From: Kitasatospora sp. GAS204B | GTDB lineage: Bacteria; Actinomycetota; Actinomycetes; Streptomycetales; Streptomycetaceae | Length of the DNA: 64,000 bases | Direction of reading: 5' to 3' | Assembly: GCF_029892155.1 (NCBI RefSeq) | Contig: NZ_JARZAG010000016.1 | Location: 124,001 to 188,000, forward strand | Part shown: positions 24,625-32,328 of the stretch, in pieces | Layout: each line of letters opens with the position of its first letter | How positions within the stretch are numbered: position 1 is the stretch's first letter | Program-made: the position numbers and the translations under genes | Notes under the pieces: model-generated | What the model was told of the DNA's origin: nothing | Seen by the model: the letters and a program-made list of their open reading frames with translations, nothing else | Database searches by the model: none

Positions 24625-25832
24625 CCCGCACCGGCCGGCCAGACGCGGACGGCGCCCACCGTGCCGATCAGTGCGAGCGCGCCGAGTGCCAGATCGGCGG
24701 CGAGCAGGCCCGACCGCGCGCCCAGCCAGCCGGCCAGCGGGTAGGTGAGCAGCCAGCAGCTGTGCGAGAGGGAGAACTGGGCGGCGAACGCGTCGGCCCG
24801 CTGCTCCGGTGTGGTGCAGCGGCGGATCAGCCGCCCGGCCGGTGCGTTGATCACCGCGCCGGCCGCGCCCAGCGCGGCCCAGCCGGCCAGCAGCAGCGGC
24901 CACTGCCAGGCACCCCGTCCGGTGGCGCTGAGCAGGGCGAGCGGTCCGCACAGCAGCCCGGTGATGGCCCAGCCGGCGGGCAGCATCACGGTGCGCTCCC
25001 GGGCCCGGTCCAGTGCCCGGGGCAGCAGCAGGGCGGCCGTCATCGAGCCCGCGCCGTAGGCGCCGAGCGCGAACGGGACGTCGGCGGCGGCGCGGTGCAG
25101 GTGGTCGCGGACGTAGACGATGGTGTTGACGAAGACCAGCGCCCCGCCGGCCGCCACCGTCAGGTTGAGCGCGAGCAGGGCCCGCAGCCGCGGGGTGCCC
25201 CAGAACAGCCGGGCGCCGTGGCCGGCCCGGGCCAGCGGGCCCCCTTCGACCGGCGCCCGCAGCGGCTTGGGCAGCGCGACCGAGACGACCAGCGAGGCCG
25301 AGGCGAGGAAGCCGGCCGTGGTGCCGAGGAAGAGCTGGTGGTAGCTGACCACGGTGATCAGGCCCGCCGCGAGGGCGGGGCTGAAGAGGCTCTCCAGGTC
25401 GTAGGCGAGGCTGGAGAGCGACAGCGCGCGGGTGTAGTCGCGCTCGGCGGGCAGCACTTCGGGGATGACCGACTGGAAGGCCGGAGTGAAGGCGGCTGAG
25501 GCGGCCTGCAGCAGGAAGATCAGCAGATAGACCTGCCAGACCTGGTCGACGAACGGCAGCAGCACGGCCACCGCGGCCCGGATCAGGTCGGCACCGACCA
25601 GTAGCAGCCGCCGGGGCAGCTGGTGGGCGTAGGCGCTGATCAGCGGCGCGAGGCCGACGAACGCGACCATCTTGATCGCCAGTGCCGTCCCCAGTACCGA
25701 GCCGGCGTTCGCGCCCGCGATGTCGTACGCGAGCAGGCTGAGCGCGACCGTCGCGAGGCCGGTCCCGACCAGGGCGATGACCTGGGCGGCGAAGAGGTGG
25801 CGATAGGTGCGGTGGCGGAGCACGGACAGCAT
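24483..25832 (-). CDS. MFS transporter (MdfA/enterobactin-exporter-like)
   Basis: 449 residues from ATG 25832, chosen for the GAGGGA eight bases upstream; an in-frame ATG 69 bp earlier lies at the edge of an inverted repeat. About 12 membrane helices are visible, beginning with YRHLFAAQVIALVGTGLATVAL in fewer than two dozen residues. It resembles drug-efflux MFS proteins. The last 47 residues overlap the decarboxylase gene in antisense and are hydrophilic, beyond the final helix. An ArsR-type repressor gene lies immediately upstream on the same strand, and a dyad operator sits between them, so regulated efflux is likely. Confidence 0.85.
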   Translation of the reverse strand: MLSVLRHRTYRHLFAAQVIALVGTGLATVALSLLAYDIAGANAGSVLGTALAIKMVAFVGLAPLISAYAHQLPRRLLLVGADLIRAAVAVLLPFVDQVWQVYLLIFLLQAASAAFTPAFQSVIPEVLPAERDYTRALSLSSLAYDLESLFSPALAAGLITVVSYHQLFLGTTAGFLASASLVVSVALPKPLRAPVEGGPLARAGHGARLFWGTPRLRALLALNLTVAAGGALVFVNTIVYVRDHLHRAAADVPFALGAYGAGSMTAALLLPRALDRARERTVMLPAGWAITGLLCGPLALLSATGRGAWQWPLLLAGWAALGAAGAVINAPAGRLIRRCTTPEQRADAFAAQFSLSHSCWLLTYPLAGWLGARSGLLAADLALGALALIGTVGAVRVWPAGAGQDEPSATGPVRSADFGTARASASITRRTSASVVRQLLNAARSAGTP

Positions 25833-25876
25833 GGCGTCCCTCGCGGGCCGACGACACGGTGACCCGAGCATCATAA

Positions 25877-25906
25877 CCAACATGTCAGCACCTGTGCACA
25901 TGTTGG
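25877..25906. promoter_or_regulatory. Operator-like inverted repeat before MFS gene
   Basis: Perfect 9-bp arms CCAACATGT (25877-25885) and ACATGTTGG (25898-25906) with a 12-bp spacer, about 45 bp upstream of the MFS start. Likely bound by the neighbouring ArsR-family protein. Confidence 0.7.
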
Positions 25907-25947
25907 CGGATCGGGATCGCGGTTGCCTGCGGAGGTCGTGGTCGGGC

Positions 25948-26304
25948 TCAGTCGTGCGCGGGCAGCGAGCCGATCTCGTGGTCGGCGACGTTCAACGCCT
26001 CGTCCACCAGGCGGCGCAGGTGCCCGTGCCGCAGCGCGTAGACGACCCGGCGGCCGTCCTTGCGGGTGGTCACCAGGCCGGCCAGTCGCAGCTTGGCGAG
26101 GTGCTGGCTGACCGAGGTGCGCGCCGCGTTGCAGGCCTCGGTGAGCGTGGTGACGTCGGCCTCGCCCTCGCCGAGACGGTGCAGCAGCGAGAGGCGGGTG
26201 CGGTCGGCGAGCAGTGCGAGGATCCCGGCGGCGATCTCCAGCCGCTCCTCGGTGACCGGCTGCTGCGTGTGGTTCGCACCTGGGATCTGCATGCCGTTGC
26301 TCAT
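25948..26304 (-). CDS. ArsR-family winged-helix regulator
   Basis: 118 residues from ATG 26304. The winged-helix core runs from LALLADRTRLSLLHRL through the recognition helix TSVSQHLAKLRLAGLV to the wing KDGRRVVYALR. The only cysteine is in EACNAARTS before the recognition helix, so a classic two-cysteine metal site is not evident. His and Asp residues at the C-terminus (ADHEIG, LPAHD) could form an alpha-5 type metal site as in CzrA. It probably represses the MFS gene downstream through the dyad at 25877 and itself through the dyad at 26306. Confidence 0.88.
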   Translation of the reverse strand: MSNGMQIPGANHTQQPVTEERLEIAAGILALLADRTRLSLLHRLGEGEADVTTLTEACNAARTSVSQHLAKLRLAGLVTTRKDGRRVVYALRHGHLRRLVDEALNVADHEIGSLPAHD

Positions 26305-26305
26305 G

Positions 26306-26344
26306 GGGTCATCGTAGGTGGGGCGGCCCTGCCTACGATGACCC
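26306..26344. promoter_or_regulatory. 13-bp perfect inverted repeat at ArsR start
   Basis: Arms GGGTCATCGTAGG (26306-26318) and CCTACGATGACCC (26332-26344), spacer 13 bp, directly upstream of the ArsR start and just after the glutaryl-CoA dehydrogenase stop. It could be an autoregulatory operator, a terminator of the upstream gene, or both. Confidence 0.6.
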
Positions 26345-26361
26345 GATGACCCCATGACGCC

Positions 26362-27552
26362 TCAGCGGTAGGCCGACTCCCCGGTGATCGCCTCGCCCAG
26401 CACCAGCGTGTGGATCTCGCTGGTCCCCTCGTAAGTCAGCACCGACTCCAGGTTGTTGGCGTGCCGCAGCACCGGGTAGTCCGTGGTGATCCCGTTCGCG
26501 CCCAGCACCGTCCGGGCACTGCGCGCGATCTCCAGCGCGGTGCGCACGTTGTTGAGCTTGCCGAAGCTCACCTGCGCCGCCTTCGCCCGGCCCTCCTCCT
26601 TCAGCCGCCCGATCCGCCAGGCGACCAGGTAGGCCTTCTCCAGTTCCAGCGCCATCTCCACCAGCTTCTCCTGGGTGAGCTGGAAGGCCGCGATCGGGCG
26701 GCCGAACTGCACCCGGCTCTTCGCGTAGTCGAGCGCGCTCTGGTAGCAGTCCCGGGCCGCGCCCACCGTGCCCCAGAGGATCCCGTACCGGGCCTCGTTG
26801 AGGCAGGAGAGCGGTCCGCGCAGCCCGCTGACCCCGGGCAGCACCGCACTGCCCGGCAGCAGCACCTCGTCGAAGCTCAGCCCGCTGGTCACCGAGGCCC
26901 GCAGCGAGAGCTTGCCGTGCACGTCGGTGGCGGTGAAACCGGGCGTGTCGGTGGGCACCACGAACCCGCGCACCCCGTCCTCGGTCTGCGCCCAGACCAC
27001 GGCGACGTCCGCCACGCTCCCGTTGGTGATCCACATCTTGCTGCCGCTGAGCACCCAGTCCGCGCCCTTGCGCCGTGCGGTGGTCCGCATCCCGGCCGGG
27101 TCGGAGCCGAAGTCCGGTTCGGTCAGGGCGAAGCAGCCGATGGCCCGGCCGGCCGCCAGCTCCGGCAGCCAGCGCTGCTTCTGCTCCTCGGAGCCGAAGG
27201 CGTGGATCGCCCGCATCGCCAGCGAGCCCTGCACCGAGACGAAGCTGCGCAGCCCCGAGTCGGCCGCCTCCACCTCCAGGCACGCCACCCCGTAGGCCAC
27301 CGCGCCGGCCCCGGCGCAGCCGTAGCCGTCCAGGTGCATGCCGAGCAGGCCCAGCTTGCCCAGTTCGGGCGCCAGCTCGCGGGCCGGGAAGTGGCCGCGC
27401 TCGAACCAGTCGGCGATGTTCGGCCGGATCAGGTCGTCGGTGAACCGGCGGACGGTGTCCCGGATCAACCGCTCCTCGTCGGTGAGCAGGTCGCCCACGG
27501 CGAGCAGGTCGATCGGGTCGGGGCCACCCGGGCGGGCGGTGCTGGCGGACAT
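26362..27552 (-). CDS. gcdH: Glutaryl-CoA dehydrogenase-like acyl-CoA dehydrogenase
   Basis: 396-residue FAD enzyme. The catalytic base is the glutamate in TYEGTSEIHTLVLGEAITG, the arrangement typical of glutaryl-CoA dehydrogenase rather than straight-chain acyl-CoA dehydrogenases. Other marks are FALTEPDFGSDPAGM and KMWITNG in the FAD-binding middle domain. It oxidises and decarboxylates glutaryl-CoA to crotonyl-CoA in lysine and tryptophan breakdown. It starts at ATG 27552 and is divergent from a TetR gene; a perfect 18-bp palindrome lies in the gap, so it is probably repressed by that regulator. Confidence 0.9.
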   Translation of the reverse strand: MSASTARPGGPDPIDLLAVGDLLTDEERLIRDTVRRFTDDLIRPNIADWFERGHFPARELAPELGKLGLLGMHLDGYGCAGAGAVAYGVACLEVEAADSGLRSFVSVQGSLAMRAIHAFGSEEQKQRWLPELAAGRAIGCFALTEPDFGSDPAGMRTTARRKGADWVLSGSKMWITNGSVADVAVVWAQTEDGVRGFVVPTDTPGFTATDVHGKLSLRASVTSGLSFDEVLLPGSAVLPGVSGLRGPLSCLNEARYGILWGTVGAARDCYQSALDYAKSRVQFGRPIAAFQLTQEKLVEMALELEKAYLVAWRIGRLKEEGRAKAAQVSFGKLNNVRTALEIARSARTVLGANGITTDYPVLRHANNLESVLTYEGTSEIHTLVLGEAITGESAYR

Positions 27553-27580
27553 GCGGCGCTCCTGAGGGTCTGTGGGGTTG

Positions 27581-27598
27581 AGGTCCTGTACAGGACCT
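27581..27598. promoter_or_regulatory. 18-bp perfect palindrome, TetR operator candidate
   Basis: AGGTCCTGTACAGGACCT reads the same on both strands. It is 28 bp before the glutaryl-CoA dehydrogenase start and 89 bp before the TetR start, an ideal position for shared repression. Confidence 0.85.
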
Positions 27599-27687
27599 AG
27601 GTTGCGCGGTGCCGCACCATCCGTATCAGGCTTTACGCTGGCCGGAAAGCAGTCGCCGGTCGGTCACAGGGAAGACGGTGGTGGGCA

Positions 27688-28395
27688 GTGACGGATCCCA
27701 CGACGCACACGACGCAGGTGCCGGGCGCGGGCGTTGACGTCCCGCGCGCCGACGCCGGGGCCGATTCGACCGACGGCCGGGTCCAGAAGGGCAACGAGAC
27801 CCGGCGGCTGGTGCTCGCCCGGGCCGTCTCGATCGCCTCGGTCGAGGGCCTGGGCGGGCTCTCGCTCGGGCGGCTGGCGACCGAGCTGTCGCTGAGCAAG
27901 AGCGGGGTGTTCGCGCTCTTCGGCTCCAAGGAGGAGCTGCAACTGGCGACCGTGCGGGCCGCCCAGCGGATCTACCGGGACACCGTGATCGAGCCGGTGC
28001 ACCGCCGGTCGGCGGGGGTCGGGCAGCTGTGGGAACTGGCGGAGCGCTGGCTGGAGTACTCGCGCGGCCGGGTCTTCGCGGGCGGCTGCTTCTTCTACGC
28101 GGTGGGTGCCGAGTTCGACGCGCAGCCGGGTCGGGTGCGCGACGTGCTCGCCGAGGGCAGCCGGCGCTGGCACCGCATCGTCCTCGACCTCTTCGAAGCC
28201 GCCCGGGCGGCCGGGCAGTTGCACCCGGACGCGGACCTGGAGCAGCTCGCCTTCGAGCTGGTCAGCTTCCTGGAGTACGCCAACGCGATGTCGCTGCTGC
28301 ACGAGGACGAGGTGCCGTACGCGCGGGCCAGGCGCGCGGTGCTGCTGCTGCTCCGCTCGGAGGCGGTGGACGAGTCGCTGCTGCCGTCGGCCTGA
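27688..28395 (+). CDS. TetR-family regulator
   Basis: 235 residues from GTG 27688. After a 35-residue polar N-terminus comes the TetR helix-turn-helix: TRRLVLARAVSIASVEG, then SLGRLATELSLSKSGVFALF with the usual SKEEL extension. The C-terminal ligand domain includes a GCFFYAVGAEFDA segment and resembles the TetR_C subgroup of YjdC/AcrR type. It is divergent from glutaryl-CoA dehydrogenase and probably controls it through the palindrome at 27581, responding to an acyl-CoA. The next gene in the same direction begins 119 bp later. Confidence 0.9.
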   Translation: MTDPTTHTTQVPGAGVDVPRADAGADSTDGRVQKGNETRRLVLARAVSIASVEGLGGLSLGRLATELSLSKSGVFALFGSKEELQLATVRAAQRIYRDTVIEPVHRRSAGVGQLWELAERWLEYSRGRVFAGGCFFYAVGAEFDAQPGRVRDVLAEGSRRWHRIVLDLFEAARAAGQLHPDADLEQLAFELVSFLEYANAMSLLHEDEVPYARARRAVLLLLRSEAVDESLLPSA

Positions 28396-28466
28396 ACCGC
28401 CCGACCGGAGCCGATCCGGCAGCGATTTGTCATTCCTCCAAAACTGACCGAACGATCGTGCTAGCT

Positions 28467-29198
28467 TCAGACATGCAGCCCGCATCCGGCCCTCAGCTGA
28501 CGGAGGCACCGCGCATGACGACCCCGACCACCCTCGCCCCGGCCCACGCCCGCGCGCTCGCCCTCGCCGCGCCCGTGGTGGCCGCCATCCGCCCCGAACA
28601 CCTGGACCTGCCCACCCCGTGCGGCGACTGGGCGCTGCGCCGGCTGCTGGCGCATGTGATCGGCCAGCAGTACGGCTTCGCGGCGGCCGCCCGCGGCCAG
28701 GGCGCCGATCCCGCGGTCTGGGCCGACCGGCCGCTGGTCGCCGGCCCGGGCGCGGCCGGCGCTGCCCTTGCCGCCTTCGCCGACTCCGCGAGCGAGTTGG
28801 CCGAGGCCTTCGCCGCGGCCGAGGCCACCGGTGCGACGGTCGAGCTGCCGGAGATCCTGCCGGGCCACGCCTTCCCGGCCACCCAGGCGATCGGCTTCCA
28901 CCTGCTGGACACCCTGGTGCACGCCTGGGACCTGGCGGTCACCATCGGCCTGCCCTTCGAGCTCGGGCCGGACCTGGCCGCGCTGCTGCTGAACATCGCC
29001 GAACTGGTCCCGAACGACCCCGCCGCCCGCGCCGTCGGTCTTCGTGCCGTGCTTGCGCTGCAGAGCGGCCAGGAACTTCGCCTTCACGTCATCCGCTCCG
29101 GCCTCCTGCCCGTCGCCCTCCTCGGCGCCCGGTGCGGCGTTCGCGGGCACCTCGGGGCTCTGCTCGCTCTCCATGGCTGCTGCGTCGCTGCTGCTCAT
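28467..29198 (-). pseudogene. DUF5302-like small protein, 3' end replaced
   Basis: The start at ATG 29198 has an excellent GGAGG and gives an acidic N-terminus, then ADDVKAKFLAALQRKHG, the hallmark of the DUF5302 family of about 60-75 residues in actinobacteria. After about 53 residues (near 29040) the sequence leaves the family pattern, which should continue to a short KIHGAHGP-type tail, and runs on for 190 residues as the antisense of the isomerase-like gene to a stop at 28467. The simplest reading is a small deletion that removed the 3' ends of both convergent genes. Function of the family is unknown. Confidence 0.6.
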
Positions 29199-29336
29199 AC
29201 GGACCTCCTGGATGGAACCGGTGCCTGGTCGTGCTGCCTGCCACTGTCCCATGCCCGGGGACCGACGTGCCGTCAGTTCCCACGGGCCTCGGGAGCCGCC
29301 GGACGGCCCGTCGCGGCGTGCCGCGGACCGCGCTGA
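28515..29336 (+). CDS. TIGR03086-type maleylpyruvate-isomerase-like protein with foreign C-terminus
   Basis: 273-residue frame from ATG 28515 after GGAGG. The first 175 or so residues are a DinB-fold, mycothiol-dependent maleylpyruvate isomerase N-terminal-like protein: PTPCGDWALRRLLAHVIGQ, then HLLDTLVHAWDLAVTIGLPF. That family normally ends soon after a PDxPAARxxG segment. Here NDPAARAVG is followed by about 97 residues that are simply the antisense of the DUF5302-like gene and its upstream sequence, rich in Cys and Arg. The natural tail of about 20 residues appears lost. The core domain may still fold. The cellular substrate is unknown for this family. Confidence 0.75.
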   Translation: MTTPTTLAPAHARALALAAPVVAAIRPEHLDLPTPCGDWALRRLLAHVIGQQYGFAAAARGQGADPAVWADRPLVAGPGAAGAALAAFADSASELAEAFAAAEATGATVELPEILPGHAFPATQAIGFHLLDTLVHAWDLAVTIGLPFELGPDLAALLLNIAELVPNDPAARAVGLRAVLALQSGQELRLHVIRSGLLPVALLGARCGVRGHLGALLALHGCCVAAAHTDLLDGTGAWSCCLPLSHARGPTCRQFPRASGAAGRPVAACRGPR

Positions 29337-29428
29337 TCGCGCCAGTTCGGCCCGCCGATGAAGTACAGCAGTGCCATCGTTGGGAATGCGAAGCTGGCCA
29401 CCGTCACCACGAGCGCCTGCCACCACAT
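29273..29428 (-). CDS. Small single-pass membrane protein
   Basis: 51 residues from ATG 29428, after GGTGGAG. One hydrophobic helix spans residues 3-24 (WQALVVTVASFAF then PTMALLYFIGG), followed by PNWRDQRG and a polar tail. Codons have high third-position GC, which supports a real gene. It lies 74 bp upstream of the DUF5302-like start on the same strand. Function unknown; it is probably an inner-membrane microprotein. Confidence 0.6.
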   Translation of the reverse strand: MWWQALVVTVASFAFPTMALLYFIGGPNWRDQRGPRHAATGRPAAPEARGN

Positions 29429-29570
29429 CTCGACTCCACCTCTACTCTGGGCGATATGTCTGAGATGTGACGCTATGTGAAAGTCAAAGTCGCTGCCACC
29501 GCACCCCGTACGAGCGAAGCCCCCTGCCGAGGGCTGTCGCTACGGCCGCTCGGCCGCGCACACTGACGGC

Positions 29571-30392
29571 ATGCAGGTGCAACTGGCCGGTCAGCCGGCG
29601 CAGCCGGGGCGGGAGAACGAGGACTTCGCCGCGGCCACCCCCGAGGCCCTGGTGCTGCTCGACGGATCGAGCTCACCGGAGGGCATGGAGTCCGGCTGCC
29701 GCCACGGCACCGCCTGGTACGCCCGCCGGCTGGGCGTGCACCTGCTGGCGCGGCTGACCGACCGGTCGGACCGGAGCATCACCGAGTGCCTGGCCGACGC
29801 GATCGTCGAGACGGCCGCGCTGCACGGCGGCCGCTGCGACCTGGCCCACCCGGGCACCCCGGCCGCCATGGTGGTCGCGGCCCGGCTGCACGGCCCCTCG
29901 CTGGAGTACCTGGTGCTCGGCGACTCGCTGCTGGTCCTGGAACCGAAGAGCGGCCCGCCCCGGGTGATCGGCGACAACCAGCCCTTCCCGGCCGGCGAGA
30001 GCCTGCGCCGCTCGCTGGTCGAGGCCGAGCACGGCAGCGCCGAGCGCGCCGCGCTGCACCTGCGCTACGCGCTCGCGGTGCGCGCCGTGCGCAACACCGG
30101 GCGCGGCCCGTGGATCGCCGCCGCCAGCCCGAAGGCCGTCGCACATGCCGAGACCGGCTTCGTCCGGCTCGACTCGCTGCGCGCGCTGGCCGCGGTCACC
30201 GACGGCGCCGCCCGTTACGCCGAGCGGTTCGCGCTGGGCGACTGGAGCGAGGCGCTGCGCCTGCTGGCCGACGCCGGTCCGGCGGCGCTGATCGACCGGG
30301 TCCGCGAGGTCGAGGCGGCGGACCCGCGCTGCGAGCGGCTGCCGCGCGGCAAGGCCCAGGACGACGCCAGCGCGCTCTACGCGATCATCTGA
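29571..30392 (+). CDS. PP2C-like protein phosphatase domain protein
   Basis: 273 residues. The pattern follows the PPM phosphatase fold: an N-terminal ENEDF, then ALVLLDGSSSPEG in place of the usual VxDGxGG; a central YLVLGDSLLVL; LAAVTDGAARY; and KAQDDASALYAI at the C-terminus, the normal final DD motif. Metal-binding aspartates appear mostly present but the sequence is divergent, so activity is uncertain. It would remove phosphate from Ser or Thr of a cytoplasmic protein. It stands alone, convergent with the SDR gene, with only 33 bp between stops. Confidence 0.8.
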   Translation: MQVQLAGQPAQPGRENEDFAAATPEALVLLDGSSSPEGMESGCRHGTAWYARRLGVHLLARLTDRSDRSITECLADAIVETAALHGGRCDLAHPGTPAAMVVAARLHGPSLEYLVLGDSLLVLEPKSGPPRVIGDNQPFPAGESLRRSLVEAEHGSAERAALHLRYALAVRAVRNTGRGPWIAAASPKAVAHAETGFVRLDSLRALAAVTDGAARYAERFALGDWSEALRLLADAGPAALIDRVREVEAADPRCERLPRGKAQDDASALYAII

Positions 30393-30425
30393 GGCCCCGC
30401 CCGCAGGCAGCCCCTGGTCGGCGGC

Positions 30426-31118
30426 TCACCAGGGGATCCGGGCCCGGTCGCGGAAGAACCCGCCGCTCGGGCCGCCGTCCGGCAGGGTGGCGGCCCAGAC
30501 CACGCCCGCCGCGCCGTCGGCGACCGGGCGGCCGCCGCTGCCGCCCATGTCGGTGGCGACCCAGCCGGGGCAGACCGCGTTGACCAGGATGCCGTCCTGG
30601 CGCAGGTCGGCGGCCAGCATCAGGGTCAGACCGTTCAGCGCGAGCTTGGTGATCGAGTACGCCGGGGTGCTCGGGCCGAGGCTGGCGAGCGCGCCGCCCC
30701 CGCTGGAGACGTTGACGATCCGCCCGTGCCGCGAGGCCCGCAGCAGCGGCAGCAGCGCCTGGGCCAGCTGCCACGGTCCGTACAGGTTGGTCTCGGCGGT
30801 CTCCCGCACCTGAGCCAGATCGGCGGTCGAGACCCGCTGCCAAGTGTCGTAGTTGATCCCCGCGTTGTTCACCAGCGCGTCCAGCCGCCCGTACCGCGCG
30901 GCGAGATGCTCGGCCAGCGCCTCGGCGCCCGTCACGCTGGTGACGTCCAGCTCGTAGGCCTCGACCTCGCCGCCCAGTCGCCGGGCGGCGGCCTCGCCCT
31001 TGCCGGCGTCCCGCGAGGTCAGCACCACCCGGTGCCCCAGGGCGGCGAGTTGGCGGCAGGTCTCCAGCCCGATCCCACGATTGCCGCCGGTCACCACGGC
31101 CACAGGTGCGTCGCTCAT
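30426..31118 (-). CDS. Short-chain dehydrogenase/reductase
   Basis: 230 residues from ATG 31118. Classical SDR: cofactor loop VVTGGNRGIGLE near the N-terminus, NNAG near residue 85, the catalytic serine in IVNVSSGGG, and the YSITK motif (Tyr-x3-Lys). An arginine after the second strand (TSRDAGK) suggests NADPH. It probably reduces or oxidises a small carbonyl or alcohol. It is downstream of a TetR gene on the same strand (53-bp gap) and may be under that regulator. Confidence 0.9.
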   Translation of the reverse strand: MSDAPVAVVTGGNRGIGLETCRQLAALGHRVVLTSRDAGKGEAAARRLGGEVEAYELDVTSVTGAEALAEHLAARYGRLDALVNNAGINYDTWQRVSTADLAQVRETAETNLYGPWQLAQALLPLLRASRHGRIVNVSSGGGALASLGPSTPAYSITKLALNGLTLMLAADLRQDGILVNAVCPGWVATDMGGSGGRPVADGAAGVVWAATLPDGGPSGGFFRDRARIPW

Positions 31119-31171
31119 GGCTTCAGCCTGGATCAGCGACGGCCCGCTGTCCAGCGTGATCTGACGTTGTG

Positions 31172-31750
31172 TCAGCGGCTGTTCGCGGCCGGCCACCGCC
31201 GCAGCACCAGGTCCAGCGCGTCGATGGCCCGCTCCCAGGAGGTCTGCACCGGACGGGCGTGCCCGAAGCCGCCGGCCGCCTCCAGGGTGACGTAGCCGTG
31301 CAGGGTGGCGCGCAGCATTCGGCCGGCGTCGATCAGCTCCGGGTCGGCCAGGTCATAGGCGCGCAGCATCGCGTAGGTGATCTCGATCGAGCGCTGGGCG
31401 GTGGGGGAGGCGGCCAGCAGGGCCTGGTCCATCGGCAGCTGGCTGGCCGCGTACCGGCCCGGATGGGCCAGCGCGTACTCCCGGTAGGCCTGGGCGAAGG
31501 CGGCCAGCGCCTCCTTGCCGGACCGCCCGGCCACCGCCAGCGCGATCCGGTCGGTCAGCTCGCCGCCGGCCAGCAGGGTGAGCCGGGTGCGCAGGTCCCG
31601 GACGTTCCTGACGTGCGAGTAGAGGCTGGCGTCCCTGACCCCGAAGCCGCGCGCCAGTGCGGACAGGGTGACGCCGTCCAGACCGACCCGGTCGGCGAGT
31701 TCCGCCGCCGCCAGCACCACGCGCTCGGCCGTCAGTCCGGCTCGGGGCAT
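31172..31750 (-). CDS. TetR-family regulator (WHG-domain type)
   Basis: 192 residues from ATG 31750. The DNA-binding part reads LTAERVVLAAAELADRVG, then LSALARGFGVRDASLYSHVRN, where the YSHV segment in place of YRHF is common in this subgroup. The C-terminal domain with RYAASQLP and a GYVTLEAAGGFG segment resembles TetR_C_33. It is likely to repress itself, the downstream SDR and the divergent FBP gene through the inverted repeat at 31777. Confidence 0.9.
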   Translation of the reverse strand: MPRAGLTAERVVLAAAELADRVGLDGVTLSALARGFGVRDASLYSHVRNVRDLRTRLTLLAGGELTDRIALAVAGRSGKEALAAFAQAYREYALAHPGRYAASQLPMDQALLAASPTAQRSIEITYAMLRAYDLADPELIDAGRMLRATLHGYVTLEAAGGFGHARPVQTSWERAIDALDLVLRRWPAANSR

Positions 31751-31776
31751 CCACTGTCTCCTATGGTCATTAACCA

Positions 31777-31799
31777 GTTGCCTAGGAAGTATAGGCAAC
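31777..31799. promoter_or_regulatory. TetR operator candidate
   Basis: 8-bp arms GTTGCCTA (31777-31784) and TAGGCAAC (31792-31799) around a 7-bp spacer, in the 63-bp divergent gap between the TetR and FBP genes. Confidence 0.75.
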
Positions 31800-31813
31800 A
31801 TAGCGTCGTCCTC

Positions 31814-32308
31814 ATGAAGGCACTGACCGAGCAGGATATTCGCACGTCATTCGTCAACTGCTCCAAGGGCGAGGCGAAGCGCCTGGCAGTCCCGCGCGAT
31901 CTGGACGAACGCCCCTGGGACGACCTGGACTTCCTGGGCTGGCGCGATCCGGGTGCCCCCGACCGCGCCTACCTGGTGCTGCCCCGGGCGGACGGGCCGA
32001 CCGGCGTCACGCTGCGCTACTCGGCCCAGCAGCGCGGCTTCCTGCGCCGCAGCATGTGCAGCCTCTGCCTGACCACCCACCCGGGCAGCGGCGTCTCGCT
32101 GATGTCCGCCCGCAAGGCCGGTCAGGGCGGCCGCGACGGCAACTCGGTCGGTGCCTACATGTGCACCGACCTGGCCTGCTCGCTCTACGTGCGCGGCAAG
32201 CAACTGCCCGAGCCTGGCGCGCGCTTCGAGGAGTCGCTGAGCCAGGCCGAGCAGATCGAGAGGATGGTGGCGAACCTGGAGGCGTTCGTGGCGAAGCTCT
32301 TCGCCTGA
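31814..32308 (+). CDS. FBP (FusB/EF-G-binding-like) domain protein
   Basis: 164 residues from ATG 31814. It has an N-terminal helical region with the NCSKGEAKRL motif and a C-terminal four-cysteine zinc site: CSLCLTTHP, then YMCTDLACSLYVR. This matches the FBP domain related to FusB-type proteins that bind elongation factor G and release stalled or fusidic-acid-blocked ribosomes. It could therefore be a mild translation-rescue or resistance protein. It is divergent from TetR, so it may be induced by the TetR ligand. Confidence 0.8.
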   Translation: MKALTEQDIRTSFVNCSKGEAKRLAVPRDLDERPWDDLDFLGWRDPGAPDRAYLVLPRADGPTGVTLRYSAQQRGFLRRSMCSLCLTTHPGSGVSLMSARKAGQGGRDGNSVGAYMCTDLACSLYVRGKQLPEPGARFEESLSQAEQIERMVANLEAFVAKLFA

Positions 32309-32328
32309 ACGACTTCTTGCTCGGCGGG

